Shown here: piece after piece, positions 9,107 to 19,297 of the stretch | Position numbering within the stretch: the first letter of the stretch is position 1 | Layout of the letters: every line of letters begins with the position of its first letter | Assembly (NCBI RefSeq): GCF_000517085.1 | Contig: NZ_KI912107.1 | Coordinates: forward strand, 2,046,398-2,110,397 | Direction: 5' to 3' | Source: Saccharicrinis fermentans DSM 9555 = JCM 21142 | Lineage (GTDB): Bacteria > Bacteroidota > Bacteroidia > Bacteroidales > Marinilabiliaceae | Length of the DNA: 64,000 nucleotides | The notes under the pieces: model-generated | Told to the model about the DNA's origin: nothing | The model's input: only the letters and a program-made list of their open reading frames with translations | Databases searched by the model: none | Translations under genes and position numbers: made by a program

Positions 9107-10237
9107 ATGAACACAGTTAGAATACTGATTATTGGAAACGACGTAATTAACTTACAAATAATAAAAAGACAGCTACTTGACTTTGATGAGGAATGGTTAA
9201 TCATCAACAAGTCCTGCGACGATGCAATTCCGGAATTAAACCATACCTACTATAGCTTAATTTTAATAGACTGTGAGGAGCCTTCTGCCGAACTATTGGA
9301 AAAAATTCATTTTATTAAAAGATCCAACAAAAACTGGGATACACCCGTCTTAGTTAGCCTTCAAAATACAGAGCCAACAATTATAAAAAAACTATTAATT
9401 GCCGGCGCTTTAGATTTCATCCAAAAGCCATTTAAGAATGTTGAGCTATTTGCACGTGTACGTACTGCACTCACCTTATCTAGCTCCATTAAGAAACTAG
9501 AGAAACAAGCGCGTGTTATAAGCGAAGGCCAAAACAAAATACAGGAAATCGTATCTGGTCTACTTCCCAACGAAATAGTAACCGAACTCACTCTTTTTGG
9601 AGAATCAAAACCAAAAAAATACAGAGAGGCCTCTGTTTTATTTATTGACATGGTGGACTTTACAAAGAAATCAACTAAACTATCTCCCAAGATATTAATT
9701 GATGAGTTATCGCAAATATTCTCTTCTTTTGACCAAATCATTAAGAAAAATAATTGTACCCGTATTAAAACGATGGGCGATGGCTATCTGGCCGTTTCAG
9801 GGATCCCAACCCCCAACAAAAATCATGCTGAGAACCTCATAATGGCCGCCATAGACATTCGTGATTATTTAATAGAGCGAAACATAGAAAATCCGGTTAA
9901 ATGGGATGCCAAAATTGGTATTAACTCCGGTGAAGTAATTGGGAGTATACTTGGCACAAACAACTGTTTGTTTGATGTTTTTGGCGACACGGTCAATGTG
10001 GCTTCGAGAATGGAAAAGAAATGCGATCCCAACCAAATTAATGTAGGCATCAAAACATATATGCTTACGCGCGATAAATATAGGTTTATTGAGCGCTTAC
10101 CTAATCAGGTAAAAGGCATTGGGATAAAAAAAATGTATTACTTAAAATCAAAGGTTCAACCAAATAGTTTACATCCCAATACAACTGCGCCTCCCATTAA
10201 ATTCTCATTTAAATCAGAGATAGCGACAAATCGCTAA
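9107..10237 (+). CDS. Receiver-domain class III adenylate cyclase
   Basis: A 376-residue cytoplasmic protein. A receiver domain (1-120) keeps D55 and K108 but has GND in place of the usual acidic pair. A short coiled linker (125-150) leads to a class III cyclase domain (170-350). Catalytic residues are all visible: metal Asp D181 in FIDMVDFT and D225 in KTMGDGY, substrate-selecting K221 and D290 (FDVFGDTVN), and transition-state N297 and R301 (VNVASRM). The Lys/Asp pair predicts ATP as substrate and cAMP as product. Phosphorylation of the receiver by an unlinked kinase would control it. It converges on ettA with a shared hairpin between them. Confidence 0.92.
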   Translation: MNTVRILIIGNDVINLQIIKRQLLDFDEEWLIINKSCDDAIPELNHTYYSLILIDCEEPSAELLEKIHFIKRSNKNWDTPVLVSLQNTEPTIIKKLLIAGALDFIQKPFKNVELFARVRTALTLSSSIKKLEKQARVISEGQNKIQEIVSGLLPNEIVTELTLFGESKPKKYREASVLFIDMVDFTKKSTKLSPKILIDELSQIFSSFDQIIKKNNCTRIKTMGDGYLAVSGIPTPNKNHAENLIMAAIDIRDYLIERNIENPVKWDAKIGINSGEVIGSILGTNNCLFDVFGDTVNVASRMEKKCDPNQINVGIKTYMLTRDKYRFIERLPNQVKGIGIKKMYYLKSKVQPNSLHPNTTAPPIKFSFKSEIATNR

Positions 10238-10326
10238 ATCTGATACAACTTCTCAAACATTTGGGCACACCTGATCATACTTCTCATAGGCATTGGTTAT
10301 GCTGTTCAGCAAAAAAACTCATAAAA

Positions 10327-10353
10327 ATGGCCATACTTAAAAAGTACAGCCAT
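10327..10353. terminator. Bidirectional hairpin between cyclase and ettA
   Basis: ATGGC..TACTT and AGTA..GCCAT pair around AAAA, between two convergent genes. The stem has a two-base internal mismatch. Confidence 0.5.
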
Positions 10354-10375
10354 CATAAAATATAAGACGATAAAT

Positions 10376-12061
10376 TTATTCCATCAATTTTCTATATCTG
10401 ATTCTTTTGGGCGTTACATCACCCAATCTTCGTTTTTTATTTTCTTCGTACTCACTAAACGAACCTTCAAAAAAGTAAACCCCTGAATCTCCTTCAAATG
10501 CCAGTATGTGAGTAGCAATTCTATCCAAAAACCACCTGTCGTGTGAAATTACCACAGCACATCCTGCAAAATCATCCAAACCTTCTTCCAGCGCTCTTAA
10601 AGTATTCACATCAATATCATTGGTAGGCTCATCCAACAGCAATACATTGGCTTCTTCCTTTAATGTCATGGCAAGATGTAAGCGATTTCTCTCACCTCCG
10701 GAAAGCACTTTACACTTTTTCTCCTGATCACCGCCTGCAAAATTAAATCGGCTGATATAAGCCCTGGCATTAAGCTCACGCCCCCCCACTTTGATGGTTT
10801 CCTGACCATCCGCAATCACCTGAAAGATACTTTTTTCTGGATCAATGGCTTCGTGCGTTTGATCTACATAAGCTATTTTAACGGTTTCTCCTACTTCAAA
10901 GCTTCCTTTATCAACCCTCTCCTTACCCATAATCATTCTAAAGAGGGTTGTTTTACCTGCTCCATTGGGTCCAATTACTCCAACAATACCGTTTTTAGGA
11001 AGTACAAAATCTAAATTATCAAACAACAACTTATCATCAAACCCTTTGGCTACCTGGTGTGCCTCAATCACTTTATCCCCAAGTCTGGGTCCGTTCGGAA
11101 TAAAGATCTCCAGCTTCTCCTCCTTCTCCTTTACGCCTTCATCCATCAATTTATCGTAAGCCGACAGACGAGCTTTAGACTTAGCATGTCGTGCTTTGGG
11201 AGCCATCCTAACCCAGTCCAATTCTCTTTCAAGCGTTTTTCTTCTCTTAGAAGCAGTCTTTTCTTCCTGCGCCATACGATTGGTTTTCTGCTCCAACCAT
11301 GAAGAATAGTTACCTTTCCAAGGAATACCTTCTCCCCGATCCAATTCCAATATCCATCCGGCCACATTATCTAGAAAATAACGGTCGTGGGTAATTGAAA
11401 TAACAGTTCCCTTATATTGTTGTAGGTGCAACTCCAGCCACTGAACAGATTCTGCATCCAAATGGTTAGTAGGCTCATCCAACAGCAACACATCGGGCTC
11501 TTTCAATAACAAACGACACAGAGCTACCCGTCTTCTTTCACCACCGGAGAGGAACTTCACCTGTTTATCTTCTTCCGGACAACGCAGTGCATCCATAGCT
11601 CTTTCAAGCTTGGTATCCAGATTCCATGCATCATATTGATCTATCTTCTCCTGTAAAATCGTTTGCTCCTTCATTAAAGCCTCCATCTTATCAGGGTCTT
11701 CCAACACTTCAGGATCGGCAAATTTTTCATTTACCTGATTGTAAGCGTTTAATACGTCAACTACTTCCTGAACACCTTCTTCCACCACCTGCTTCACGGT
11801 TTTCTCATCGTCTAACACAGGCTCTTGCTCCAGATAACCCACAGAGAAACCTTGCGAAGAAACCACTTCTCCTTGATAGTCCTGGTCAATGCCGGCTATA
11901 ATTTTCATCAACGTTGACTTACCCGAGCCATTTAAACCAATGATACCGATTTTAGCACCATAAAAAAAGGAAAGGTAAATATTATTTAATATTTTTTTTT
12001 GGGGTGGTACCACTTTACTGACCCCAACCATTGAAAAAATAATCTTTTTATCGTCAGACAT
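10376..12061 (-). CDS. ettA: Energy-dependent translational throttle protein EttA (ABC-F)
   Basis: A 561-residue soluble protein with two ABC nucleotide-binding domains and no membrane segments, the ABC-F architecture. The first domain has GLNGSGKST and [15 protein letters not shown]; the second has GPNGAGKTT and [12 protein letters not shown]. Both carry Walker B LLLDEPTN. Between them lies the basic P-site tRNA-interaction linker ([16 protein letters not shown]). The length and the [17 protein letters not shown] stretch are typical of EttA rather than Uup or YheS. EttA binds the ribosomal E site and gates entry into elongation according to the ATP/ADP ratio. Confidence 0.95.
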   Translation of the reverse strand: MSDDKKIIFSMVGVSKVVPPQKKILNNIYLSFFYGAKIGIIGLNGSGKSTLMKIIAGIDQDYQGEVVSSQGFSVGYLEQEPVLDDEKTVKQVVEEGVQEVVDVLNAYNQVNEKFADPEVLEDPDKMEALMKEQTILQEKIDQYDAWNLDTKLERAMDALRCPEEDKQVKFLSGGERRRVALCRLLLKEPDVLLLDEPTNHLDAESVQWLELHLQQYKGTVISITHDRYFLDNVAGWILELDRGEGIPWKGNYSSWLEQKTNRMAQEEKTASKRRKTLERELDWVRMAPKARHAKSKARLSAYDKLMDEGVKEKEEKLEIFIPNGPRLGDKVIEAHQVAKGFDDKLLFDNLDFVLPKNGIVGVIGPNGAGKTTLFRMIMGKERVDKGSFEVGETVKIAYVDQTHEAIDPEKSIFQVIADGQETIKVGGRELNARAYISRFNFAGGDQEKKCKVLSGGERNRLHLAMTLKEEANVLLLDEPTNDIDVNTLRALEEGLDDFAGCAVVISHDRWFLDRIATHILAFEGDSGVYFFEGSFSEYEENKKRRLGDVTPKRIRYRKLME

Positions 12062-12129
12062 AATTGCTTTGATATGTTGTTATTTATATTGATCGCCAAA
12101 TTTATCACAAATAAGTTTCATAAGGAAAC

Positions 12130-12178
12130 AATCATATAAAAACCCTGCTGACAATAGCCAACAGGGTTTTATATGATT
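12130..12178 (-). terminator. Strong hairpin terminator
   Basis: Arms AATCATATAAA(A)ACCCTG and CAGGGTTTTATATGATT pair over 17 bp with a single bulged A. It sits 13 bp past the stop of the minus-strand secreted protein gene and upstream of ettA, separating the two transcripts. Confidence 0.75.
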
Positions 12179-12191
12179 ATACCGGTAAAAA

Positions 12192-13040
12192 CTACTTCTT
12201 ACCCATTGCTTTAAAGTCCTTTAACAGCAATCCATCGCGGTTTTTCAGGTTTACCATGTGCCAGTCGAAATAATAAAATTGCGAATCGGCTGCACCAATG
12301 ATAATCTTATAACAACGCGCTTTATAACGTGTACCTTCAGGCCCTACCTTATGTAAAAAAACCACATCCGGATCTTTATCCTGAATGGCTTTGGTAACTT
12401 CTTCTTGCGTAACAATTTCAACGGTATACGGATATACCTTTTGGATTTTAGAAATAGTATTGGCATCCGGAGCCAAATCCTCTTTAACAACCAGTAATTT
12501 TTTATTACTCAAACTTTTTATGTTTTTGTTGTAATATTTAAACATATTTCTACTGATTATTTTAGGATCCTTATTCACTAATTTTACATGATCCTGGATA
12601 AAACGGATAAATCCTTCCATTTTATAGGCATAGCTATCATCTTCTACCCTCAGGTAAGATAGAGGAATCGAACACAAATCGGGCATGTCAGTAATAGAGT
12701 ACACATCTTTACCCATCAACAAACTTACAAAAGTATACCTGGCCTTGGTCTTGTCTCTATCGAAGGTTACCGTTGATGTAACAATAAACGAATAAGACGC
12801 ATCTCTACGTTTTTCTTCAAACTCCGACTGTGAAATAAACTCGTAATCTGTAAGATTCCAGACACTGGGCATCACTTTTTTAATCATAAAGTTAAAATCA
12901 GACATGGGATTTTCATCCATCACAACCAGGGTTTTGGTTTTTAAAAAATCCTTGTAGTCCTGAGGTACAGGTAAATGATCCTGTGCACCAACAGAAGTAA
13001 GCACAAACATCAATAATAGGTTAAAAACAATTTTCTTCAT
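12192..13040 (-). CDS. Secreted protein of unknown function
   Basis: A 282-residue protein with a clear signal peptide (MKKIVFNLLLMFVLTSVGAQ, cleavage after AQ or nearby). The mature part alternates strands and helices with two similar-looking halves, each containing a LVVMDE or LVVKED strand followed by a helix and a short YEFIS or YTVEIV strand, which suggests an internal duplication of an alpha/beta fold. Many lysines; no catalytic motif. I do not recognise the family. It is monocistronic with its own terminator. Periplasmic or outer-membrane-associated location is inferred from the signal only. Confidence 0.75.
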   Translation of the reverse strand: MKKIVFNLLLMFVLTSVGAQDHLPVPQDYKDFLKTKTLVVMDENPMSDFNFMIKKVMPSVWNLTDYEFISQSEFEEKRRDASYSFIVTSTVTFDRDKTKARYTFVSLLMGKDVYSITDMPDLCSIPLSYLRVEDDSYAYKMEGFIRFIQDHVKLVNKDPKIISRNMFKYYNKNIKSLSNKKLLVVKEDLAPDANTISKIQKVYPYTVEIVTQEEVTKAIQDKDPDVVFLHKVGPEGTRYKARCYKIIIGAADSQFYYFDWHMVNLKNRDGLLLKDFKAMGKK

Positions 13041-13650
13041 CGTAAAAATATTTATTCATTAATTTTTAACAGCCATATGGAACTGTTCCCATAAATCTGA
13101 TCATCCTCGTCTATGATCCAACAACTTGTTACCCAACGAAGGAATACAAGCGACCATTACGATTTGATATTTTAATGCCCTTTTTACACGGCACAATGAT
13201 TTTGCTACCTTTATAACGAGCAAAATCTATTATTGTTACCTTCTATCCGCCAAGACAAAAATAATTATACGAAACTGGCACGGGCAGTGCAAATAATTAA
13301 ACACACAAATAAATGATTAAAATCTGCACAGATCAGTAAAGTCTCACTAAGTTCCAAACATATAAATTCAACATAATTACACACTCAACCACATTCATCA
13401 AGACTGATAAATTTTGATTTTCTTATTTGGTAATGCTTTTTTATAATATCTTTATCATTCGTTTGATTAAATTAAATCTGATTTATTCAATAATTGTAGT
13501 AATAAGAATCTAAAAACAAAGATGTTTAGATTCGTAATAGATAATTTATATAAGTCAGGTTAAGATAATACAACAACATTTCATTGATAGAAATAAGTCA
13601 TTCAAATTATTTCGTTACATTTGGATCATTGCCTTATAGACATTAAAAAC
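13041..13650. other. 610 bp intergenic region upstream of two divergent genes
   Basis: Separates the minus-strand secreted protein from the plus-strand sensor protein, so it should carry both promoters. A TAnnTTTG box is visible for the plus-strand gene (13616-13623). I see no open frame and none of the repeat families found elsewhere in the window. Confidence 0.5.
13616..13623 (+). promoter_or_regulatory. Bacteroidota -7 promoter box
   Basis: TACATTTG matches the phylum consensus TAnnTTTG exactly and lies 27 bp before the ATG at 13651. A -33 TTTG box at the expected spacing is not evident. The box overlaps the TTG at 13621, arguing against that codon as the start. Confidence 0.45.
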
Positions 13651-15390
13651 ATGAAGTTCATTAACAAATTCTTATTACTATTTTCATTCGACCAGGACGA
13701 AGAACTGGAAGTAGAAACCAAAACAACGTTGCTTTTAACCAATGTTTTAAATTTCTTTCTTTTTGTCATTATCTTTATTGAGGGTATTGTATCTCTTTTA
13801 GAAGAGAGCCTATTCTTTGCCGGTCCCTTACTATTTTTAAGCGTTCTATTTGCGTTTAATTACCTGTACATGGGAAGGAGACCCAACACCCTTTATTACA
13901 AAGAGATATTATTTACATTTGTTATTTTAACCTTTCTCTTTTTCACCATCTTCGGAGGATCCACAGGGGTAAATATTTTTTGGATAGGTTCTTTTCCTTT
14001 TATAGCCATTAATTTATTTGGCCGAAATAAAGGAGCCATAGCCTCTCTGGCGTTATTTGCATTTGTATTATTAGACTTCTTGGTATTAAGCACCTATATT
14101 CCCAAAGCTCAAACGTATAGCTTAAACATTGAAATTTTCGCATCCATATTTTTTATTTTTTCATTTGTTATTGCCTATACACTTAAATTTATCTTTGCTG
14201 AAGTCATGCTTACGAAAGAGCGTGCGATGATCAACTCTCAAAATTCCAAGACCTCACAAGAGGAGCAAATATCTAATCTATCCAGACAAATTCGAACCCC
14301 CTTAAGTAATATTACGGGCATCCTAGATATCTTAGGAAAAACCGAACTAACGGATGACCAACGAGATTACATCAACACCATCCATGCTTCAGCAAACAAT
14401 ATGGTAAACGTAGTGTCCAACATGGTTTCTACACAAAAAACAGGACTCAACCCTATACCGGAAGAAAAAATCAGTTTTAACCTTTATTCTACGCTCAACA
14501 ATACAATAAGACTATTTTCTGAAAGTAACGATAAGCAAAAATTCAGTCTATCTTTTTCTGCCGATATCCCGTCCACAATGACAGGAAATGCCATTAAAAC
14601 CAAACAAATATTTTTGAATATTTTAAACGGCATTGCCAAATATAATACTTCAGAAGACAAGCAAATTAATATTGAAGTTTCACGATCCAACAATATGCCT
14701 GGTACTATTGAATTACTTTTCAAACTCACTAGTTATGGATCTATACCATTCCCTAAAGAATACAAGTCCGACGAATCATTGTACAACAATGATATATTAA
14801 GACTTAACACATCAAAACACATTCAATTTTTAGAGCTTGGTCTCACCCAAAAATTAATAGAACAGGATGGACATAACTTTTCCATTAGTCCCGATCCGGA
14901 AAAGACAACTTTTGAATTTGGGATCACCTTTTTTGAGAATACCCAAAGCTATTCAGTACAGAACATCAAAGAGAAAGTTTCTACCACAGACTCATTTTTC
15001 AAAGCTTCTGTTGACATAAAGGATGCCAATATATTATTGGTAGAAGACAACTTTAGTAACCAACAGATTATGATATTATATATCAAAAATGAAGTAAAGA
15101 AAATAGAGGTTGCCTACAATGGGAAAGAAGCTTTAGATAAATTTGGCAAAGCAAAGTACGACCTAATTCTTATGGATGTTCAGATGCCCATAATGGATGG
15201 TTTTAAAGCCACACAAAAAATACGCGAAATAGAAAAAAGCACCAATACACACACGCCGATTATAGCCGTTACTGCAAATGCTTTTCCTGAAGATAAGGAA
15301 AGGTGTATAGTAAGCGGAATGGATGATTACATTAGTAAACCATTTCAACCAGAAGATTTAATTCAAAAAATAAAACACCATTTGAGTTAA
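13651..15390 (+). CDS. Membrane hybrid sensor protein with degenerate kinase and intact receiver
   Basis: 579 residues from the ATG at 13651. Six hydrophobic helices fill 25-185. A HisKA-like helix pair follows (205-262), but the usual SHEIRTP is SRQIRTP, so the phospho-accepting His is R212. The ATPase-like part (275-430) has a weak N-box (FLNILNGIAKYN), and where the G1 DTGxGI should be there is LTSYGSIPF. The C-terminal receiver (458-579) is complete: E465-D466, D509 in LMDVQMPIMDG, T541 and K563. So the protein probably cannot autophosphorylate, but its receiver could take phosphate from another kinase or act as a sink. The membrane part may sense an unknown signal. Confidence 0.88.
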   Translation: MKFINKFLLLFSFDQDEELEVETKTTLLLTNVLNFFLFVIIFIEGIVSLLEESLFFAGPLLFLSVLFAFNYLYMGRRPNTLYYKEILFTFVILTFLFFTIFGGSTGVNIFWIGSFPFIAINLFGRNKGAIASLALFAFVLLDFLVLSTYIPKAQTYSLNIEIFASIFFIFSFVIAYTLKFIFAEVMLTKERAMINSQNSKTSQEEQISNLSRQIRTPLSNITGILDILGKTELTDDQRDYINTIHASANNMVNVVSNMVSTQKTGLNPIPEEKISFNLYSTLNNTIRLFSESNDKQKFSLSFSADIPSTMTGNAIKTKQIFLNILNGIAKYNTSEDKQINIEVSRSNNMPGTIELLFKLTSYGSIPFPKEYKSDESLYNNDILRLNTSKHIQFLELGLTQKLIEQDGHNFSISPDPEKTTFEFGITFFENTQSYSVQNIKEKVSTTDSFFKASVDIKDANILLVEDNFSNQQIMILYIKNEVKKIEVAYNGKEALDKFGKAKYDLILMDVQMPIMDGFKATQKIREIEKSTNTHTPIIAVTANAFPEDKERCIVSGMDDYISKPFQPEDLIQKIKHHLS

Positions 15391-15415
15391 AACTACAGAG
15401 CTCACATTTCGAAGC

Positions 15416-18361
15416 TTATTCCCCGGGGATGGCTATCACACCCATCCCCTTTTTACCATCTATTTTTACAACGGCCGCTCGATGGAGTCGAACATGCTTC
15501 ATCCACTCATCTTCATACACAGCAGGTTTTGACATAAGATATTCTTCATTATAATAACCGCTACCCGTTACTGTATTCACAGTCATATACCCCACCCTCA
15601 ACGAGGTTAGATTTTGAAAGAAGTGTGTTCCCTGACTAGGGTCCACACAAAAGCCATGTAATGCAGTCTCTATAATAACTCTGGCACCTGATATCTGTGC
15701 CCATTTAACAGGAATACCTAATTTCGGATCCTGCGACCCCCACCTCCCTGGTCCAATTAATATATAATTACGATGATCCGAAAGTAAAATATGATTCAAT
15801 TTTTCAATTCTACTTACCATATTAATCATATTTGCAGGAGAAAAACCTACAGACTTCACAAATATAAAATCACAAATATCATCAATAATCCCATTCCCCA
15901 GGGCCGATTTGGAATAAACAAGCTGTTCCTCCGGACAAAGTTCTTCGAGGTTTTCCTTCAAAGCCTCCTCCCCTTCAACAGTTGGCCGTATTTGCAAGGG
16001 ATAAAAAACAGGTTTTTCATTGGTTTTTTGCAGATCCACCGCAAATTCTACTTCAACCGGCTGATTCATTTCTTTTTGCCCTATCTCCAGTATCTTTTTC
16101 ACTACCTGAGCCAATGGAAATACTTCATTTTTCAGGATATTCGAGAAAGTCACCAAGGGTATACCCTTAGACATTACCCCATCACGAATAATGTTATTTT
16201 GATAATCATAAACGGAACCCAGCCACCTTAAAGATCCATCCTCTAAAGCCTGTTTAATATCAAGGTATTGAAGATTTACAGCATCGTTGACAGAAGGAAC
16301 AAATGTGGTATTGTCCAAGTCCAATGCAAAAAACTTTTTTTGTGTCTCCCTTATGGTCATTTCAGGAGAAGACAATTGCAATGCCTTCTTGGGATAACTG
16401 GGTGAAAAACGCAATGAAACACCCCCTTCTACAATCTGTTTTCCCAACCCTAAAGCTACATTCACAATTCCCTCCTCTGCTTTTTCTGGACCGATAGGAT
16501 AAAAGTTCACCGATCGTGCCACGCCTGAAATAGTCGGATAAAAACGGTTTCCATGCTGCTGTCCAACCACTTCCTGAAGCACAATACCCATCCTTTCTTC
16601 GTCAATAATATTCATGGTAGCCTGCATATAAGCCTTACTGCTCTTAAAAAAAACAGATGCATAAACACACTTTACAGCATCCCCTATTTGTTTCATCACC
16701 ACCTCAACTTCATCGGTATTGGAAACCATATATGTAGAATAAATACCCGCAAACGGTTGATAGTGACTATCTTCCAATACACTCGAAGAGCGAATAGCTA
16801 TGGGATTGTCAATAGCTGAAATAAACTTACGCAAATAATGATCAGATCTATGCGGTAACTTGGCATTCACAAAATGTTCAAGTATGTCCTCATCGGACAT
16901 ATCAGACAATGCAACCTCATACAAATTATTCATTTCCATAAACAACTCAAATATATCCGTACCAATAACCACTGTTCTAGGTATGGTTATATCTACCTGC
17001 TCAAAATGTAACTCACTGCTATTTTTAGTGATAATATTATTTAAAAAGGCCAAGCCTCTGGCTTTACCTCCAATGGAACCTTCACCTATCCGTGCAAACT
17101 TCACATACTTATCGTACTTATTGGGATCAAAGGTGGCAATCACTCCTTTGTTCTTGGATATTCTAAAGCTAATAATGGCGTCATATAAAAATTGCTTGGA
17201 AGCCTCCAGACTGTCAAAATCCTCAATACGAAAATTCCTGATCATTTCGGCAATGGGAAACAGCGCTCTGGCCTTCAACCATTTTGACACATGATCTCGC
17301 TCAAAATGATAACGCAAAGAACTATCTGGTAAATCAAATAGCTTTTCTTGCAACTCCTTAAGATTACTCACTCTTCCAACTTCCTGATGCGACTCAGGAT
17401 CCATAAAAATAAAGTCCCCAAAAGCCAAATTCACCTTTAAAAAATGCTTCAATTCCTGCAAAAGACTTTTGGAATATTTATATAGAAAACCAACGCGAAT
17501 TTCTTTGGCCACCTGAGCCACAGATATATCTGATGACTGTAATAAAAAAGGCATAAAAGCATTTTCACGCTTAACCGTTTTAGCTAGTTCTATACCTGCA
17601 TTATCAATTTTTTCTCCATTCCTTTGGAAAGACACATCTGAAATAACACCTAACACATTACTTTTATATTTCTGGTAAGTGTCGATCGCTTCTTCATAAT
17701 TTCGTGCCAATAAAATCTTAGGTCGCCCTCGCATACGCATCATCTTCTGATGTTCATTTAAACCCTCCATCATAAACTTCTTGGACTGGTTAAAAACAAT
17801 GCGATAAATAATAGGCAAATAACTCGAATAATATCTAATAGAGTCCTCCACCAATATAATACACTGAACACCCACCGATAAAATATCAAGTTCAGCGTTC
17901 ATCTCATCTTCAATCAATTTTATAATAGCCACCAATATATCGGCATTACCCAACCAACAAAAAACATAATCAATCGCACTGGTATCTTCCCTACCCAACT
18001 TAATACTCACCTCGCGAGAGAATGGTGTTAAAACAACAATGGGAATATTAGGATAGTCAGCCTTCACATTCTTCGAAAGACTAAAAGGATCCATACCTCC
18101 CACACTCAACATAGATATGATTAAGTCAACAGGTTCATTATGTAATACCTTAAAAGCTTCCTCTGCTGTTGTAACCTGGATAAATCTAGGCGGATAACGC
18201 AAGTTCAAAGCCACATACTCATTAAAAATCTGTTCTTCAATCCTTCCATCCTCTTCCAACAGAAATGCATCATAACTACTGGAAATTAACAGAACGGATT
18301 GAATTCGCTTCTGCATTAATTTATTAAACTCTGTTTGGGTAAATATACTTGAGAAATCCAT
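15416..18361 (-). CDS. Large PEP/pyruvate-binding domain protein with receiver-like N-terminus
   Basis: 981 residues. The N-terminal 330 residues resemble one or two receiver-type alpha/beta folds (DLIISMLSVGGMDPFSL, IPIVVLTPFS) without a full phosphorylation site. From about 420 a PPDK/PEP-synthase ATP-grasp region begins with RIGEGSIGGKARGLAFLNNI and PIAIRSSSVLEDSHYQPFAG, the nucleotide-binding signature. The C-terminal part has ILIGPGRWGSQDPKLGIPV. The swivelling phosphohistidine domain (TGG-THxA type) and the PEP-binding TIM barrel of true PEP synthase are absent. It therefore cannot perform the complete PpsA reaction by itself; a regulatory or different phosphotransfer role is likely. 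It converges with the hybrid sensor gene. Confidence 0.85.
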   Translation of the reverse strand: MDFSSIFTQTEFNKLMQKRIQSVLLISSSYDAFLLEEDGRIEEQIFNEYVALNLRYPPRFIQVTTAEEAFKVLHNEPVDLIISMLSVGGMDPFSLSKNVKADYPNIPIVVLTPFSREVSIKLGREDTSAIDYVFCWLGNADILVAIIKLIEDEMNAELDILSVGVQCIILVEDSIRYYSSYLPIIYRIVFNQSKKFMMEGLNEHQKMMRMRGRPKILLARNYEEAIDTYQKYKSNVLGVISDVSFQRNGEKIDNAGIELAKTVKRENAFMPFLLQSSDISVAQVAKEIRVGFLYKYSKSLLQELKHFLKVNLAFGDFIFMDPESHQEVGRVSNLKELQEKLFDLPDSSLRYHFERDHVSKWLKARALFPIAEMIRNFRIEDFDSLEASKQFLYDAIISFRISKNKGVIATFDPNKYDKYVKFARIGEGSIGGKARGLAFLNNIITKNSSELHFEQVDITIPRTVVIGTDIFELFMEMNNLYEVALSDMSDEDILEHFVNAKLPHRSDHYLRKFISAIDNPIAIRSSSVLEDSHYQPFAGIYSTYMVSNTDEVEVVMKQIGDAVKCVYASVFFKSSKAYMQATMNIIDEERMGIVLQEVVGQQHGNRFYPTISGVARSVNFYPIGPEKAEEGIVNVALGLGKQIVEGGVSLRFSPSYPKKALQLSSPEMTIRETQKKFFALDLDNTTFVPSVNDAVNLQYLDIKQALEDGSLRWLGSVYDYQNNIIRDGVMSKGIPLVTFSNILKNEVFPLAQVVKKILEIGQKEMNQPVEVEFAVDLQKTNEKPVFYPLQIRPTVEGEEALKENLEELCPEEQLVYSKSALGNGIIDDICDFIFVKSVGFSPANMINMVSRIEKLNHILLSDHRNYILIGPGRWGSQDPKLGIPVKWAQISGARVIIETALHGFCVDPSQGTHFFQNLTSLRVGYMTVNTVTGSGYYNEEYLMSKPAVYEDEWMKHVRLHRAAVVKIDGKKGMGVIAIPGE

Positions 18362-18463
18362 AGGCTCTTAAACGAATAATATGGTAAGCGTTTACTTGTA
18401 CCGTAAAGTTACATAAATAGTTTTGTTCTCAAGAATACAATAAAAATTATAAGTTCTAATAAA

Positions 18464-18540
18464 TCCGCATGATACATTGGACTTGGTTACAAGAGTTAAA
18501 GGTACGATGAATCAAGCCCTCCATTGAGATATATGAACTA
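18464..18540 (+). repeat. R1 repeat, left-end copy C
   Basis: TCCGCATGATACATTGGACT and the following ACAAGAGTTAAAGGTACGAT match the first 50 bp of copy A with scattered changes. The right half is missing at this point and a right end appears after the next gene. Confidence 0.6.
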
Positions 18541-18624
18541 CCAAAATTATTTTATAATTTTAAAGAAATATAGTTACGTCGAGAATCAATAAAAATTTGC
18601 TTTACATTAATTAAAACGACAAAC

Positions 18625-19293
18625 ATGAAACATGAATGGAGAAAGAAAGAGAAAGAGATATATCTACCCAAGAACAAACCTCAAACAATAAAGGTACCTC
18701 CTTATAAATACTTAACAATTGAAGGTCAAGGAAACCCTAACAACCAGGCTTTCTCCGAATACATTGGAGTTTTATACTCGTTATCATATGCTATCAAAAT
18801 GAGCTATAAAAAAGGAAGTAAACCTGAAGGCTATATTGATTATACAGTTTATCCTCTGGAAGGTATCTGGGACATTAATGAAGAAGCAAAAAAGAATTTT
18901 ACGGGTACCATAAATAAGGACGATTTAATATATAAATTAATGATAAGGCAGCCTGATTTTGTTGACACAGACTTTGTTCAGCAAATAATAGCACAAACAA
19001 AAGATAAAAAACCACATAAATTATTGAGTTCTGTAAAATTTGAAACAATAGAAGAAGGAACTTGTATACAGATGCTGCATTTAGGAAGCTATGATAACGA
19101 ACCTGAGAGTTTCAAGCTTATGGAAGCATATGCTACAGAACACGACTTGGAACGACACTCAAAAATTCATAAGGAAATATACTTGTCGGATGCCAGAAAA
19201 ACTGCACCAGAAAAATTAAAAACAGTATTAAGATTTCAGGTAAAACCTAAAAAATGTAAAAGTAACGAAGTGACTTCTTTTGAAGCCATTTAA
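18625..19293 (+). CDS. GyrI-like small-molecule-binding domain protein
   Basis: 222 residues, cytoplasmic. The opening VPPYKYLTIEGQGNPNNQAF and later FETIEEGTCIQMLHLGSYDN followed by EPESF match stand-alone GyrI-like (SHS2/SOUL-like) proteins, which bind small hydrophobic or cationic ligands, and some of which act as hydrolases on such compounds. The ending REIYLSDARK-type run (HKEIYLSDARKTAPEKLKTV) is typical of the family. There is no DNA-binding domain, so it is not an AraC-type regulator. It is flanked on both sides by halves of the R1 repeat, in the same orientation. Confidence 0.85.
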   Translation: MKHEWRKKEKEIYLPKNKPQTIKVPPYKYLTIEGQGNPNNQAFSEYIGVLYSLSYAIKMSYKKGSKPEGYIDYTVYPLEGIWDINEEAKKNFTGTINKDDLIYKLMIRQPDFVDTDFVQQIIAQTKDKKPHKLLSSVKFETIEEGTCIQMLHLGSYDNEPESFKLMEAYATEHDLERHSKIHKEIYLSDARKTAPEKLKTVLRFQVKPKKCKSNEVTSFEAI

Positions 19294-19297
19294 AGGC

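Noticed and set aside
13621-13650. TTG start giving ten extra residues on the hybrid sensor
   Set aside because: The codon overlaps the -7 promoter box, and the ATG at 13651 is well placed.
15791-16231. 146-codon open frame antisense to the PEP/pyruvate-binding gene
   Set aside because: Composition is that of a shadow frame and it overlaps a well-supported gene over its whole length.
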